Of a stretch of 64,000 nt of DNA, positions 35,296-48,180 are shown piece by piece. The position numbers and the translations under genes were made by a program. Source of the stretch: Hydractinia symbiolongicarpus (lineage: Eukaryota; Cnidaria; Hydrozoa; Anthoathecata; Hydractiniidae); NCBI RefSeq assembly GCF_029227915.1, contig NC_079888.1, forward strand, positions 18,514,001 to 18,578,000, read 5' to 3'. The notes under the pieces were generated by a model. The model saw only the letters and a program-made list of their open reading frames with translations, was not told the DNA's origin and did not search any database. How positions within the stretch are numbered: position 1 is the stretch's first letter; each line of letters begins with the position of its first letter.

Positions 35296-37690
35296 AGAGA
35301 AACGTTAATAACAACAACACCTCATGCCGAGAGCTTAACTCTTACAGCATTACTGTGTCTCTTTAAGTTTTACCACGACTTCTGTAAATCATGCCGCTTC
35401 AAAAAGGTGTGCGGAATTTTTTTGTTTTTAAATATTTTTCTTTATTGTGAGAAAAATATAAAAAAAAACAAAAGTTTTCGGCACACCCTTTTGATCAGAG
35501 CAACCCAAGGTTTGTTTTAAAACAGAAGTCGATGAAAAATCACGAGGTTGGAAAATGTTAGATCTCGTGAAAGCAACTTTTTTCTTCTTTATTGCATATT
35601 TATAAAATAGTATATCTGCTGACTCAGCAAATTTAACAATATAAAAAACCTGCCATTATGTGCCTGAAGACTAATATTTCCAGGAATTAACAATGAAAAT
35701 TCGTACGGAAAACACACCGACTGAAAAATCCATATTTTGAACGACAAAAAAGGGTTACTGCCACTTTAAAGTATTTAAATTTAGCGTCGAATAAATTGTA
35801 GAAGCCTAACAAGCTTTGTTTGTGTTTTTATATCCTGTGTGCAGTCTTTTTCACTCCAAAACAGAAAAAATTAAATGAAAAATATTGATAAGTATGAAAA
35901 GTATTAGTAAGTAGTGAGTTCTTCTTTTGGTATCGCTTTCATTTAACAGAGAGAACGTTATTTTAAATGTGGGGAAATTTTTTGGCATTTTCCCTTCACG
36001 CCCAAATTCTTTTTACACGGCCGTAGCAAACAAATCGCGTAGTTTGAACAACAAAATGTGATGAGGAATTCTATAGGGAAAGTTCTTCCATTTTCTAATT
36101 GCAGACTTTTATGTAGATCGGTCCAACTGGTTGCAGAAAAAATAAGTAAAAAAGGATAGTAAGGTACTTTGTGAAATGTAGCAGGCACATGACAAATCTA
36201 AAAAGTGAAAGAAAACTTAGCTAAATCACGTGACTGGTAACTATTTTACAGACGAAACTATACATTCTATTCTCGTCTGTAAATCATGCATCAACTATCA
36301 GAACATTCTCTGGAAGTGAAAAGAAAAATACAAAAGCATCTCACTAGGTTAAATACAGGTTGCTTTCAATAAAATTTAGTAAAGCGTGGTAGAATACCGA
36401 CGTGTCAACCTCGTTCCCAGGGCTTTTTATCTTTCATCGGAGCTGCAAGGGAAAACAGGTTCTAGGCTAGAAGTTGCCCACGTCTACGTTAGATGAGTTT
36501 TTTGACGCACTTAAAACGAATATTAGATTCGTTAATAAGTGTTAGTCGTGTTGGATTTATTGATGCTAATTTGACCCCGTTTTTTTTTTTTTTTATCAAA
36601 CTCACGAAACAAGCCAAAGTCAATTCAGCATTATTTAATCCAGTAATAATCCAGTAGCAATAAATGAAAAGAAGTTCTCGAAGGCCCGATCAAAAATGTT
36701 GTAATATCATTTAGAATTTTTATGGAAAGATGGTTATGCTAGCTAACAGACCTTTTTTGCACCAATGGTGTTTGATACAGACAGCTTACACTGTACTTTG
36801 GAATTGCTTAACCAACTGAATGTAAACAGTTGATAATTTTTTTTGGGGGGGGGTGGAAAATTTCTATAACAATAAACGCAATGAATAAAAAACGTTTCCG
36901 TAATGCCCCCCTCTCACAAGCGTTTATATTTTCGATAAAAATTTACATCAATTTGTCAAGTGAAATAAATATAAAAATTTCTCTTCTATAGACTCTTATA
37001 AAGTGTCACGTTACAAAAAACCTAATAAATATCTCTGATCTTATAAATATATAACACAAAATGTACAATATCATATATTTTCAAATGTTTTCATATTATT
37101 TATATTCCATCAAATTAACACAAAGAAAAACAATAAACAAATTTCACTGCGTGCAACGCGTTTATCAAACGATGAGCAATCGATATACTTTGACTTGGAC
37201 AGGAACTTTCGCGAACTGTAAAAATTCACGAGATTTTAGCATTTTGCGAACACGCACCTCAAAAAAAGGTTTTAATAAAACATTTTGAAAGCATTAGCTT
37301 TTACGAATTAAGGTAATTTTTGTTCGCGTTTATAAACTTTTGCGAATTGTTGCTCTTAAAAAATCTCGTTACTACACTTTCGCGAAAAATTTTGCCCGCG
37401 ACTGCTTTAACACTTAAAGCAACTGGTTTCAATAAGAAAATAATAGTAACAAAAAATAAAAATCTAATACATTATAAGATTAGCCAAAGTCACGTGATAT
37501 CGTATTTGGTCACTTTCTTTTTTACAGCCACGCCCAGTTCTGTGAGGATTTCTTTACAAGCTTCAGTTAGTTCTTCGTTTAATCGAGGTCTTTTTCTAAA
37601 AGTTGAAGTTATACACGTTAAGGCTGTGAACAGCAATCAAATGCAACATTTGGTGGAATGCCATTTAAGCAGTCTAATAGTCACGGCCAA
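35296..37690. other. No gene seen; includes an inverted-repeat hairpin
   Basis: 35404-35491 is a hairpin: AAGGTGTGCGGAATTTTTTT and its inverted copy TTTTCGGCACACCCTT around an AT core. Homopolymer runs at 36580-36595 (T) and 36840-36850 (G). CGCGAAA-type text at 37200-37400. Frames are short. Confidence 0.4.
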
Positions 37691-37699
37691 CAATTCAGA

Positions 37700-38262
37700 T
37701 AGCCATTGTCCAATTCGCTTGCAGGACATTGTAGCATTGACCAAAATTGTCCAATTACCTTCAGGACATTATAGCATTAAACAAAATTGTCCAATTACCT
37801 TCAGGACATTATACCATTAGGAAAAATTGTCCAACTACCTTGCAGGACATTATAGTATCAAGCAAAATTGTCCAATTACCTTCAGGACATTATAGCATTG
37901 AGCAAAATTGTCCAATTACCTTCAGGACATTATAGCATCAAGCAAAATTGTTCAATTATCTTGCAGGACATTATAGCATTAAGCAAAACTGTCCAATTAC
38001 CTTCAGGACATTATAGCATCAAGCAAAATTGTTCAATTATCTTGCAGGACATTATAGCATTAAGCAAAACTGTCCAATTACCTTCAGGACATTATAGCAT
38101 CAAGCAAAATTGTCCAATTACCTTACAGGACATTATACCGTTAGGAAAAACTGTCAAACTACCTTGCAGGACATTATAGCATTGAGCAAAATTGTCCAAT
38201 TACCTTCAGGACATTATAGCATTAAGCAAAATTGTCCAACTACCTTGCAGAACATTATAGAA
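37700..38262. repeat. 40/41-bp tandem array, about 14 copies
   Basis: Unit TTGTCCAATTACCTTCAGGA plus CATTATAGCATTAAGCAAAA; a variant with TTGCAGGA makes 41 bp. The frames across it are repeats, not a gene. It lies just downstream of the 3' end of the minus-strand low-complexity gene. Confidence 0.95.
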
Positions 38263-38435
38263 AAATGTGGCATGAGAATGGGTTAACGAACACAACATTA
38301 CCGCAACAAGTAAAATTGTATTATATATTGCTTTTATTTTTGGGTGATAAAATGGGAGACCTATGACAAAAAAACCCGGGGTCACAAACACTACACTTCA
38401 GTTGCCTGGCAACGGTGGCCACTTCACGTACCTTA

Positions 38436-41400
38436 TTAATAATTTGACTGCAGTTGCGATGTTGGATACGTCATTTCGAAACATCTAAAAGAACAGTAAT
38501 CAATAATGAATATAATAAATCGGTTTGCAAGCATCCTATAGTGACGCGCACAATGCATGCTGGAGTGGCAAGCGCATTACACCCTGTCATATTGAAAGGG
38601 TCAATAAAAAAGATGCAAACTTTTTCTAAGCGATACAGCATTTTGACTAAGGCTTAACAATGCAGTTGTTTTTTGATCTTAATGTACAAAAATAACTTAC
38701 CTCGAGTATCAACGATTTATCTCCGCAACTATCTTCGTCACTAAAAAAAATGTACGCCTACTTAGATAAAGTTACTCTCTGATTATAACGTGCTGTAAAA
38801 CACTAAGTGTATATATACATTTGTAATTTCACCGACTTTTGCCGGAAAATTCCAATTTTTCAAAGATTTCCCTGACGCGAATTTTTTTAAACTGATGTAT
38901 ACGAGACAAGTACCACTACTTTTTTCTCAAACTGCCCGAGAGACACACGTAAACAAAGATCAGTCAGGTCACCGTGCGAATTGTAATTTGTTTTGCTTGC
39001 CTCTTTGTTTGCGTCTGCATAAAACACGAATAGCAGGAACAAAAAAAGTATACCTTGATTTAACTTTATTTAACGAGACATTTTTTTCTGACGTTTCGTT
39101 CGTGGTCTGTGTCTGTTTATTCACATGATTCTCTTGAACACCCTCCGTTGTTTCGTTCGTGGTTTGTGTCTGTTTATTCACATGACTCTCGCCTGCGTAG
39201 CTCCAACCTTTAGTTTCCACCTCTATGGCGGCGTGATGAACTTTCTCATGAATCTCTTTCTCTGCAGTGGCTTTCGGTGCTTTGTGAGAATTTTTTGTTT
39301 TCTCGCTTAAATTACTTATCGGGATGTGAATATCTTTGTCCTTAATGTTTGTTGTCTTGCTGTCCCCTTTCGTTGTATCACTGGAACTCTCAGCAACACA
39401 AGCATAATCTACCTTTTCGTTTTCGTCTTTTTGTTTCTCATCAAAACTGGTCGTTGCATCGTTAAGCTTTTTCATTTTTTTACCAGAACCTTTCGGCTTT
39501 TTATTGAGATATTTCTGTTCCTCTTGGCGATCTTTTTTCTTCTTTTTCTTTTTGGTTTTTTTCGTTATATTATCAAGGTTGTCCACCTGATTAACTGTTT
39601 CACCAGAAAGATCTTTTGCCTTCTTCTGCAGCTTTTTTTGTTTTTTTATTTTAACTTTGGAAGATTTCGTTTTATCGCAAAGATAGTTCTTTGCAAGGCT
39701 AGAAGTTATATCATCGTGGAGACATTCAGTTTCATCTCGCAACCCTTGCTTCTTGTCAATGTTTTTTGTTTCATCATTAATTTTTTTTCTCTTATCACCG
39801 AGATCATTCGTTTCAACGTGAGCACGTTTTGTTTTTGTTTTAGGTTGGCGATTTTTTTTATTCTTCCAGATCCTTTTATCTCTACTTTTAATGATTTTCC
39901 GTTCATGATCGGAGAATCCAGTTTCATCACGAGCATTTTCTGTCCCATTTCGGAACGCTTCTTGGTACATACCGATATTTTTTGTTTCGTCAAAGTTTTC
40001 CTTTTTAATATCAGCATCTTTCGGCTGATCATAAAAATTGGTCCTCTCTTTGGTCTTACTACCCGAATTTTTCGTTTGATCTCTGAGATGTTTTCCTTTC
40101 TCTGCGTGGGCTTTCGTTCTATGATCAATATTTTTCGCCTCATCACGGATATCTTTTGTTGTTTTGTTAATCGTTTTCAATTTGCCGGAATCTTTTGTGT
40201 GAGCTTTGAGAGCTTCTGTTATATCTCGCAACTCTTCCAATTTATCACACACGCTATTCTTTTTATCGTTACTCTCAGCTGACTCGTTACCGGAACTTTT
40301 ATCCATGCAGTTTAAAATGTTTGTGTCGTCCAAAAAATCTACCATTTCATCACCTATGCTTTTAGTTTCATCCGTGAGTTCTTCAGTCGTCTTCTCAAAA
40401 CATTTCGACTTTCTTTGGAGTTGTTTCGTCTCGTTTCGAAACTCTTTCCATTTATCGAGTTGTTTCGTCTCGCTTCGAAACTCTTTCCATTTATCGAGTT
40501 GTTTTGTCTCGCTTCGAAACTCTTTCCATTTATCACGCAAACTATTCGCTTTAATACTTTTCGTTTTTTCAATCGCCTTTTGTGTTGTATAACTCTCGCT
40601 CGTGTTATTGGCGAAATTTTCTGCTTGTCTTAAATCTGTTTTATCAATGCTTTCGAAATTTTTCCTACTAGACCTCTCAGTTGTATTCGTCTGTGTTTTT
40701 GCGATACTTCTAACATTTTCTTTCTCTTGCACTGAACTGCGTTCTCGTTTCGGTTCAGAGCTGGAATTGTTCCTCGTAAAACTTCCCTGTTTACCGGTAA
40801 TAGCGTCAATTTGAGTATTCTTGCAGCTTGGTTCAGTGTTTGAGGTGACACTTTTATCTTTATTTTGGCTGCTTGTACTTTGCACAGTACGAATTAGGTA
40901 TTGTAAGTTTGACTTGATATTCTGTTGAAAGTTTGGCTCAATATTATGTTGTAAGTTTGGCTTGACATTCTGTTCTAAGCTCGGCTTGATATATTGGTCT
41001 AAGTTTGGCTTGATATTAGGTTCTATGTTTAGCTTGATATTTCGACCTAAGTTTGACTTGGTATTGTGTTGTAAGTTTGGCTTGACATTCTGTTGTGAGT
41101 TTGGCTTGGTATCTTGTTGTGAGTTTGGCTTGGTATCTTGTTGTGAGTTTGGCTTGGTATTAGGTTCTAAGTTTGGCATGATATTCTGTTCTAACTTTGG
41201 CTTGACATTCTGTTCCAAGTTTGGCTTGATATTATGTTGTAAGTTCAGATTGATATTTTGTTGTGAGTTTGGCTTGGTATTAGGTTCTAAGTTTGACTTG
41301 ACATTCTCTTCTAAGTTTGGCTTGATATTTTGTCGTGAGTTTGGCTTCGTGTTAGGTTCTAAGTTTGGCTTGATATTTTGTTGTAAGTTCAGCTTGATAT

Positions 41401-44400
41401 TTTGTGGTGAGTTTAACTTGGTATTTGGTTTGAAGTGGGGCTTGGTATTAGGTTCTATGTTTAGCTTGATATTTTGATCTAAGTTTAGTTTGGTGTTATG
41501 TTCTAAGTTTAACTTGATATTTCGTTGTAAATTTGCCTCGATATTAAGGTTTATGGAACCATTCGTACTGCAACTACTCGCATCAATCAGACGGTCATTA
41601 TTTGAAAAATTGTTCTTATTATGGTAAATTTTATTCTGGCTACTATCGAATCCAATATTCTCCTGCCAACATGAACTGACTTCTCGTTGTCCATCGAGAC
41701 CAATACGTTCGTCATCACAGCTGTCACTCTGCTCGTTACAAACATTTTTTTCGACACTCACACAGACAATTTTCTCACTTTTAGAGACGGTTATCCTCTC
41801 ACAATTAGTGTTGACATTCTTATTACAAACTTCAGTTTTTTGCTTCTTTTTCTTACCTTCAACGACATTGACAAACTTTGTCTTCCTAAGATTGCTAGTG
41901 GCAGTTTCATTTAAGAGTTCATATAAAGACTCTTGGTTAGGTTTGATGTGCAAGTCAGGTTGGTTGGTTGTACATGTACTTGTGTTATGACATTTGCCTG
42001 TCTCCGTGCTTCTTTCATTAGTTCTCTTTATAAGAAAACCTGTTTCTGTTTCTAAGCTCTCAGCGCTACCATTCTTACTTCCCGGTTCGTTAACATGTGA
42101 GATGCTATTAAGTTCGCTCAACACAACAAAAGATTCCTCCTGCTCGTTTGAGCCATGTGAAGCTGATGTTACACTTCGAGGTGAATCCGCTGGAAATTCT
42201 CCAACACCGGGCACACTAAACGAATGCGAATATTTAGTATTGAAGTCGTACGATCGTTTTCGGTCACTTTCTGTAACCTTTCGCTGTGGCGTCCATCTTG
42301 CATAACTTTTATGCGATTTGTTATTCCTGGAGAGGTGCTGTGAATCCGAATGTTTTTTTCGTTTTTTCTCGAAAGAACGTTCGCGCGAACGTTCACGACT
42401 ACGAGACCTTTTATGTTTCCGATGTTTTTTTCTTGGGTGACGAGAAGAAAATCTACCTGGCGCCCTTAGCTTCCATGCATTATCGTCTCCGTTCCTAGTT
42501 TCTTCAGCATGGTTAGAACATCCATCTGTACGAGGAGAAAGGGAAGATCTTTGCAAATTAATTATCTTACCACGAATTTTTGATTCTTGAAGCACATCCA
42601 TCGTTGTCCTGTTGTGAGTGTACGTATATTTACTTAAATAAGTGACTGCGTTAGCAGTTTCATTTTCAACGTAATTTGACACGCACTCTCCGCCGTCGTC
42701 TACATGGCTACTGTCAGCTGTTTTATCTCTTACTTTCTGCTTTGCATTATTTACTGACTGACTGAGGTTGTCAGACATAATTTGAAGCTTAACTTGATTA
42801 GCAACAGCATCAACACTGTTATCTATGCTTAAATTCTTTCTGACTGTTTGCTTCCCATCGTTTTGCTTATTTTCTTGCTGAACTCCATTCTTTTGGTTAT
42901 CCGGTATTTCGTTAGAAGTTTCCATGGATGTAAAATTAGGACAAAAAGATTGCTTGTGAGTGGAAGGGTTGTTCATCTTACGCCTACCTTGTTTAAAATG
43001 GCTTTGAGAAGTTATACTTATTTGAGAATTTTTTACTTCAGTGGAAGTAGAGCCAGTGTCAGTTGGGTCTTGGGCGTTCACCGTGTCACACGACCGGCTG
43101 TGCGATCGTTCGTTAGAAGGGCTGGCATCGGATACAGGACTGGTGGATTTCTTTGCATTTTTCGGCGACCGACCACGTTGTCTCTTGTTCAAATAACTCC
43201 AGGGATATTTATATACATTTTCTCCATGATAATCGGCGTACTTGCGAGATACTTTCTCGTGTTTTCGCAGATCATGTCTTTCGACGAAAGGTTTGTATTT
43301 CCGTCGGGAATAATACCTTTCTCTGTCGTGTTCGAAACCAAACCTTTTCACAAACTTGTTGTCCTGTACAGTTTCGCATCTTTTACTCAATCTGCCTCTG
43401 CCTTTTTCATGAAAGTCATACTGCACGTGGCGATGCACCGACGAATTCTCGGCGAAAAAACTCTCACGAGGCGACAAGTTTTCTTTCATGCGATTCTTAT
43501 TAAGCTGCTCACGAAGATCGAAGCACGCGTCGCTGTCACGAAAGCAACTTTCCTGCTTTCCGGGTAGTTGTTGCTGCATTGCTGCGTTTGTGTTGCTATG
43601 AAATCGGTACGGATTCCATTTTTCGTACACATCATGAGAAGGCTGATCCATAATAGGCGGCGAGACAACATCAAATTCAAGACGTTGGCTTACAGTGCCG
43701 CGTTGCTGAAATCCGTGTTGGTTTGGTTCGAATTCGTGTCGACATCGGGGTTGGGGAATTGCAGCCATGTCTAAAGATAGAATAACAATTAAGTAGATAA
43801 ACTGCAAGGAAAATGAAATCTCTTTTTTGGCCAAATGGTCCAACTGAAAATACCGTAACGCCCCAGGGACGTAGTAATTTATATTTAGAAGACTGTAAAA
43901 AATTTGAAATAGGCTAGCATGCTAAATTTTTACCGTTTCGTCAGGGAGCCAGAAATGGGGGGGGGGGGGGCAAAATTGGGCAATCTAGGTAGCAAATTTA
44001 TTCAGTGGCAAATTTATTTGTTGTTTTACTGAGTTATCACTTCTGAATTAATTGCAAGAAAGAAAATATCATCATTCAAAAGAGGATAAAAAGTTGCTTT
44101 GAATAATAGTTGGTTTTCTATTTTGCGAATTGCAGTGGAAGAGATAATTTGTTGTTATTTAAATTTTGCACCTAAGCTTAACTAAAGCCGACTAACGGTA
44201 AAATGATGACAACGTATTCCCAAATAAGCGGTTTTTATATATAGCTTATATGTATATATAATATGAAACACGCATGCCATAGTATATAGAATCAGGCTGG
44301 TAGGGACCGGGTGAGGCAGATGGGGATAACTGCCCGTACCCCTAATAATCTTACCACTTGTTCTTATTCACATGAACGTACACAACTAACAATAAGATTT

Positions 44401-45807
44401 TATAATACATAATTTGCACTGTTTTTAAATCATTTTAAAATTTAAAATTTTCAAAAAATTTTAACCCTGGGAGACTCAAAGATTTTAAGACAAAAAAACA
44501 CGATTTTGCTTTCTACAGGGCTAAGAACACAACTAAAAAGTAAATACGAATTCATTAAATAATTGAACCAGATTTAATGTGTCCTCTACTGTCGTCTGAT
44601 CAACTTGTGCAATTAGTGAAACAGACACTAAAACGATCATTCAGTATCAGATTTAATATGAGCTCTGCTGTCGTTTCATAACTAAAACAATTAGTTCAAA
44701 CGAAGTGCTACAAACATTTCATCTCAATTAAAATCAAATCACGATAAAACTTAAAGCAATAAACATACACTGACTTTAGAGATGAATGATACCTCATAGG
44801 AGTCGATGTCCACCAGCTTCTTGGAGTATAGCTCGCCCTCTAATTGGTAAATTTTGTTTTAAAATAAGTAGAAAACATGTATTCCTTCCTTCTCAATTAC
44901 TTTTTATTTTATTTTTATTTTGGCAACTTCAGTACACATATTCCACTACTAACACGTTTAAGAGATTTTCGTTATTGTTAACTTCACTACTTCATTTACG
45001 TGTCTGTTTTTACGTCAAAGATAATCAATCATTCACTCATTTTCTCGAGTGATCCATTATTCATGTGTTTGTAATAGTTCAGAAATTGTATACAATATTT
45101 TAGCTAGCATATGCAGCTACGTAAGGCAACTTCTTTGTTCAATGCAATTCTTCTAATTGTACATATTTTATCAGTTTGCTCGATAACTACAATTCACTAC
45201 TTATGCAAATATTTAATCGACTCGATTATTTTGTTGTACTTGCTTGTTACCTTATTTGAGCGCATGTGGGTGTTTCCTTCGTGGTATTAAATATTTATCA
45301 ACTTTCGTCGTACAAAAGAAGCCAACGTCATACTGAATGGAGTTCGGCAATTTTCAGTCGGCTCCAAATGACACAAGTTTATATTAAGATACGAAAAAAG
45401 ACATTGTCAATATAGAATAAATAAGAACGTTATATTTCATATGAACGATTTTCAAAATGATACTAAGATTTTATAGCGGACAAAGCTATCTACTTACTTC
45501 TGTTTTTTAAAAAGTGTGAGTGGTCCAAAGGTCCAGCCGGCGGTTCACTGGAGTGTGACGCATGCAAATGAGAAAATTCGTCGCGTCGCAAAGAATCGCA
45601 GAACGTTGGCGGTGTTATCGATGGAATGTTTTGTGGCTGACTTTGTGCTGTGGTAAACAAGTGAGGAAATAGATTGTGCGCCTGTCGCAACTGGTAGTGA
45701 TGTATTGATGAAAACTGTGTTTGCGGAGTTGGATGCATAAACATCTGCGCCGGTTGCGGCGTTATTTGAGGATAGTTCTGCCATGGAAGCATCCTTTCTT
45801 ACCATTT
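38436..45807 (-). CDS. Large low-complexity nuclear-type protein, about 1,687 aa, four exons
   Basis: Exons (minus): 45807-45498 (start ATG 45792, with an in-frame TAA just upstream), 43770-39054, 38740-38701 and a short last exon from 38447 with stop at 38436-38438; all GT/AG, phases agree. The N-terminus is Pro/Gln-rich (MLPWQNYPQITPQPAQMFM). A basic RS-like patch at about 543-575 (KHRKHKRSRSRERSRERS) recalls SR splicing-related proteins. About 835-1055 is an 8-residue repeat (NIKxNLxQ type). Three copies of DKWKEFRSETKQL follow, then degenerate DETKN-type repeats, a poly-Lys run and two HVNKQTQTTNET copies. No globular domain seen. A nuclear, disordered scaffold is plausible; function unknown. 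The open 4.7-kb exon and clean splice sites argue it is expressed. AATAAA on the minus strand near 38335. Confidence 0.75.
40905..41560 (-). repeat. 24-bp in-frame coding minisatellite
   Basis: Within the large exon: unit CTTGATATTCTGTTCTAAGT plus TTGG on the plus strand, about 27 copies, encoding an octapeptide of N-x-K-x-N-x-x-x type. Length stays a multiple of 3, so copy-number change keeps the frame. Confidence 0.92.
43771..45497. other. First intron of the low-complexity gene
   Basis: AT-rich, with G12 at about 43957-43970 and TATATA runs near 44240. No nested gene seen. Confidence 0.55.
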
Positions 45808-45860
45808 CTATAAATAAAAAAAGTCGAGTAATTGTCATCAGTAGAAAAACATAGAGTAAA

Positions 45861-46093
45861 CTAGTCGTGTTACCCCGTGGAAAAATCCACGGGGTCGTCC
45901 GTCCTTTCAATTTACCCGTCGCAACAAAGTGGATACAAATATATTGGACATATATAAGAAATATATAAAGGACGGACGACCACGTGGATTTTTCCACGGG
46001 GTCGTCCGTCCTTTATATATCGCACTTCTTGTTTCCGTAACAGCGCACGCCTTTCACAGACACACAGACAGACGACGGCTATTATTAAAGAGA
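45861..46093 (-). mobile_element. Non-autonomous Helitron with internal palindrome
   Basis: Minus strand: TCTCTTTAATAATAGCCGTC at 46093, and terminal hairpin CCGTGGATTTTTCCACGG followed by CTAG at 45861-45864. GGACGGACGACC-hairpin text is present twice in opposite orientation (45890-45905 and 45975-46015), a duplicated end. Confidence 0.65.
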
Positions 46094-46132
46094 AAAATTG
46101 ATTAAAACCCTATCACTTTTATTGTACTTCTG

Positions 46133-47215
46133 TTAAACGACTGGAGTCGCATTATTAAACACAGTTGTATGAAATAAAGAAACATAAATAAAGAAATAAA
46201 AAAATATATAAAAAATAAAGAAATGAAGGATAAAAAAAACACATTCCACATCACCTTTCGTGAAAATCAATACACACGCGTCTGTAAATTCTTCTTTAGC
46301 TAATCCCAAATACAAATCGATGTTAAAACCAGGCACATAAAAATGTTTCACACACTTTGACATATAAGCCCGCAAGTAGATGTGAAACGCAAGCGAACAC
46401 GAACGACACTTAAACTACCGACAAAAGTTAAATGCATGTGATGTTAATAATAACCACATTTTAATGACTGTAGTCAATAACCATGATAATATCCTGCTGC
46501 TGTTAAAATTAATTAGTATGGTAGAAAAAAATGAAGAAACGTTTTTTTGAATTTTGGGACGTGGAATAGTGCATATTATGAATTTTGTTTTCACATTAAT
46601 AAAAATGTGAGAATATCAATTATATTGATAATAAAATATTTATTTCTCCTTAAAATATTCATTTCAAACTGAGACGGCTTCTTAATCCTTTTAGACAGTT
46701 TATAAACAAATGATTGTTGGCAAATAAAACTAAAAATTAATTGCATCTTAAAGAGAGCACTCCTGTTCCAAAAACTTAAAAACATCTTGAGAGAATTCTC
46801 ATCCTCGAGAAAGAAAATATTTAAACCACAAACGTCACCAATTTTACAATCACAAAGTTTTCTCAAGGAGAATTAGACTAGTCGTTAGCCCGTGGAAAAA
46901 TCCACGGGTTCGCCCGTCCTTTTTATACCGCATTGCATGCGTCTCGCTACTTGCGCAGTTAAGCTACCATTTTGCGTGACAAACAGAATTAATTATAGAT
47001 AATAAAAACTTCTTAGATATGCCTTTGGTAACCAAGTTTTCTGTCTTTAATAATTCTCCTGGTCGACAAATGTCACTTTTAAAACAAATACAGGTCCGTA
47101 TTTTTTCAGGGCCATTAACATTTGAGGAAAAACACGATAAATACGAAGTCAAGTCTTCATAAATAGGGGGTGAATTTTTCGTAGATTTGTTGCTTACTAA
47201 CTCTAAACCTGTCAT
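46133..47215 (-). pseudogene. Cluster of protein-like minus-strand frames, unrecognised
   Basis: Three pieces on one strand: 47215-46964 (MTGLELVSNKSTKNSPPIYE, then GPEKIRTCICFKSDICRPGE), 46866-46591 (KLCDCKIGDVCGLNIFFLED) and 46375-about 46260 (MSKCVKHFYVPGFNIDLYLG, before a GTGATG donor). A Helitron 3' end (46878-46950) lies between the first two. They may be exons or relics of one gene; joins are not clear. Confidence 0.25.
46878..46950 (-). mobile_element. Helitron 3' end fragment
   Basis: Minus strand ends CCCGTGGATTTTTCCACGGG, then CTAACGACTAGT. Only the terminal part is present. Confidence 0.6.
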
Positions 47216-47750
47216 ATTGTGTTTTTGCTAGTTTAGCTTTACTTTAATTCATATACTTGTACTTCTTGTTTAATCACAGCTTCCTCTGTGAAAGTTTGAC
47301 TGTGAAACGTCCGTGTTCTCCCTCAACCAAAAGCTATACCATGTGACATTCCATCCGGGAGAGTCAGGAGTCTTTAAGAGTTAGAAGCAGAAGAAGTATT
47401 TATATATTCTAAACAATCTAGCTTGGTTGCCTACGCAATCATGACAAAAATCCGCCATGTTTCGAGAACTTCATAAACATTGGCTAGTTATATGGCTTTA
47501 ATGCAAAGAGAAAAATTTTTAATTAAACACCTTGTCAAATATTTACACAATCAAAATGCTCGCCGTCAATCTATGAGTCAAAATGGTAACTGTAAGTAGC
47601 GGTAGGCGTGGACTTTTCCGCGAGCTGACAACTAGTCTAACGATGATCAGAAATATCTTTTTTTAGATTACTTGAGATCTCCATGATGCCTGCACTGACT
47701 ACTACACTGGTTACACAATATATAATCAGAAAATGATAATCCTACAAATA
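47216..47750. other. No gene seen
   Basis: Intergenic; no motif recognised. Confidence 0.35.
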
Positions 47751-47906
47751 CTAGTGGTTAGCCCGTAGAAAAGCCACGAAGTTTGTTGGTCACAGCAAAG
47801 TGGATAAAACAATATCGTCTTTGTTATTTTGTAGTTTCAAGATTCCGTGCGTGGTTAACCCCGTTATTAACAGACAGACGGACAACAGCTATTGTTACTA
47901 TAGAGA
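47751..47906 (-). mobile_element. Degenerate non-autonomous Helitron
   Basis: Minus strand starts TCTCTATAGTAACAATAGCT and ends GGGCTAACCACTAG; shares AGCAAAGTGGATA with the 45861 copy. The terminal hairpin is eroded. Confidence 0.5.
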
Positions 47907-48176
47907 TACAAAATTTACCTTTAGCTGTACAATTTTCATTTCTTTTAAAAACAAATCGTAAATATCATGCGAAAGTGAATTAATTATGCATCTCACGGCT
48001 TAAATACATGTACTCCATTGGAGATGTTTTAGCTTCTCACAAGCACACAAAGGTATATTTTATACAAAATTTCTAAATTCCAGAGGAGATAGCTTTTGTC
48101 AATGAAGGTTAGCCTTTTTTCTTCTCCAGGTGTTCTAGTTAAAATACGTGATATATATACGTGGAAATATTTTTTT
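47907..48176. other. No gene seen
   Basis: AT-rich spacer. Confidence 0.35.
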
Positions 48177-48180
48177 TTAA

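Noticed and set aside
37320-38179. Repeat protein over the 40-bp array
   Set aside because: Mixed 40/41-bp units shift the frame; the open stretch is a by-product.
39326-43567. Plus-strand hydrophobic open frames (for example 39326-40282 and 42848-43567)
   Set aside because: They are antisense shadows of the Lys/Glu-rich minus-strand gene, which has splice sites and a continuous frame.
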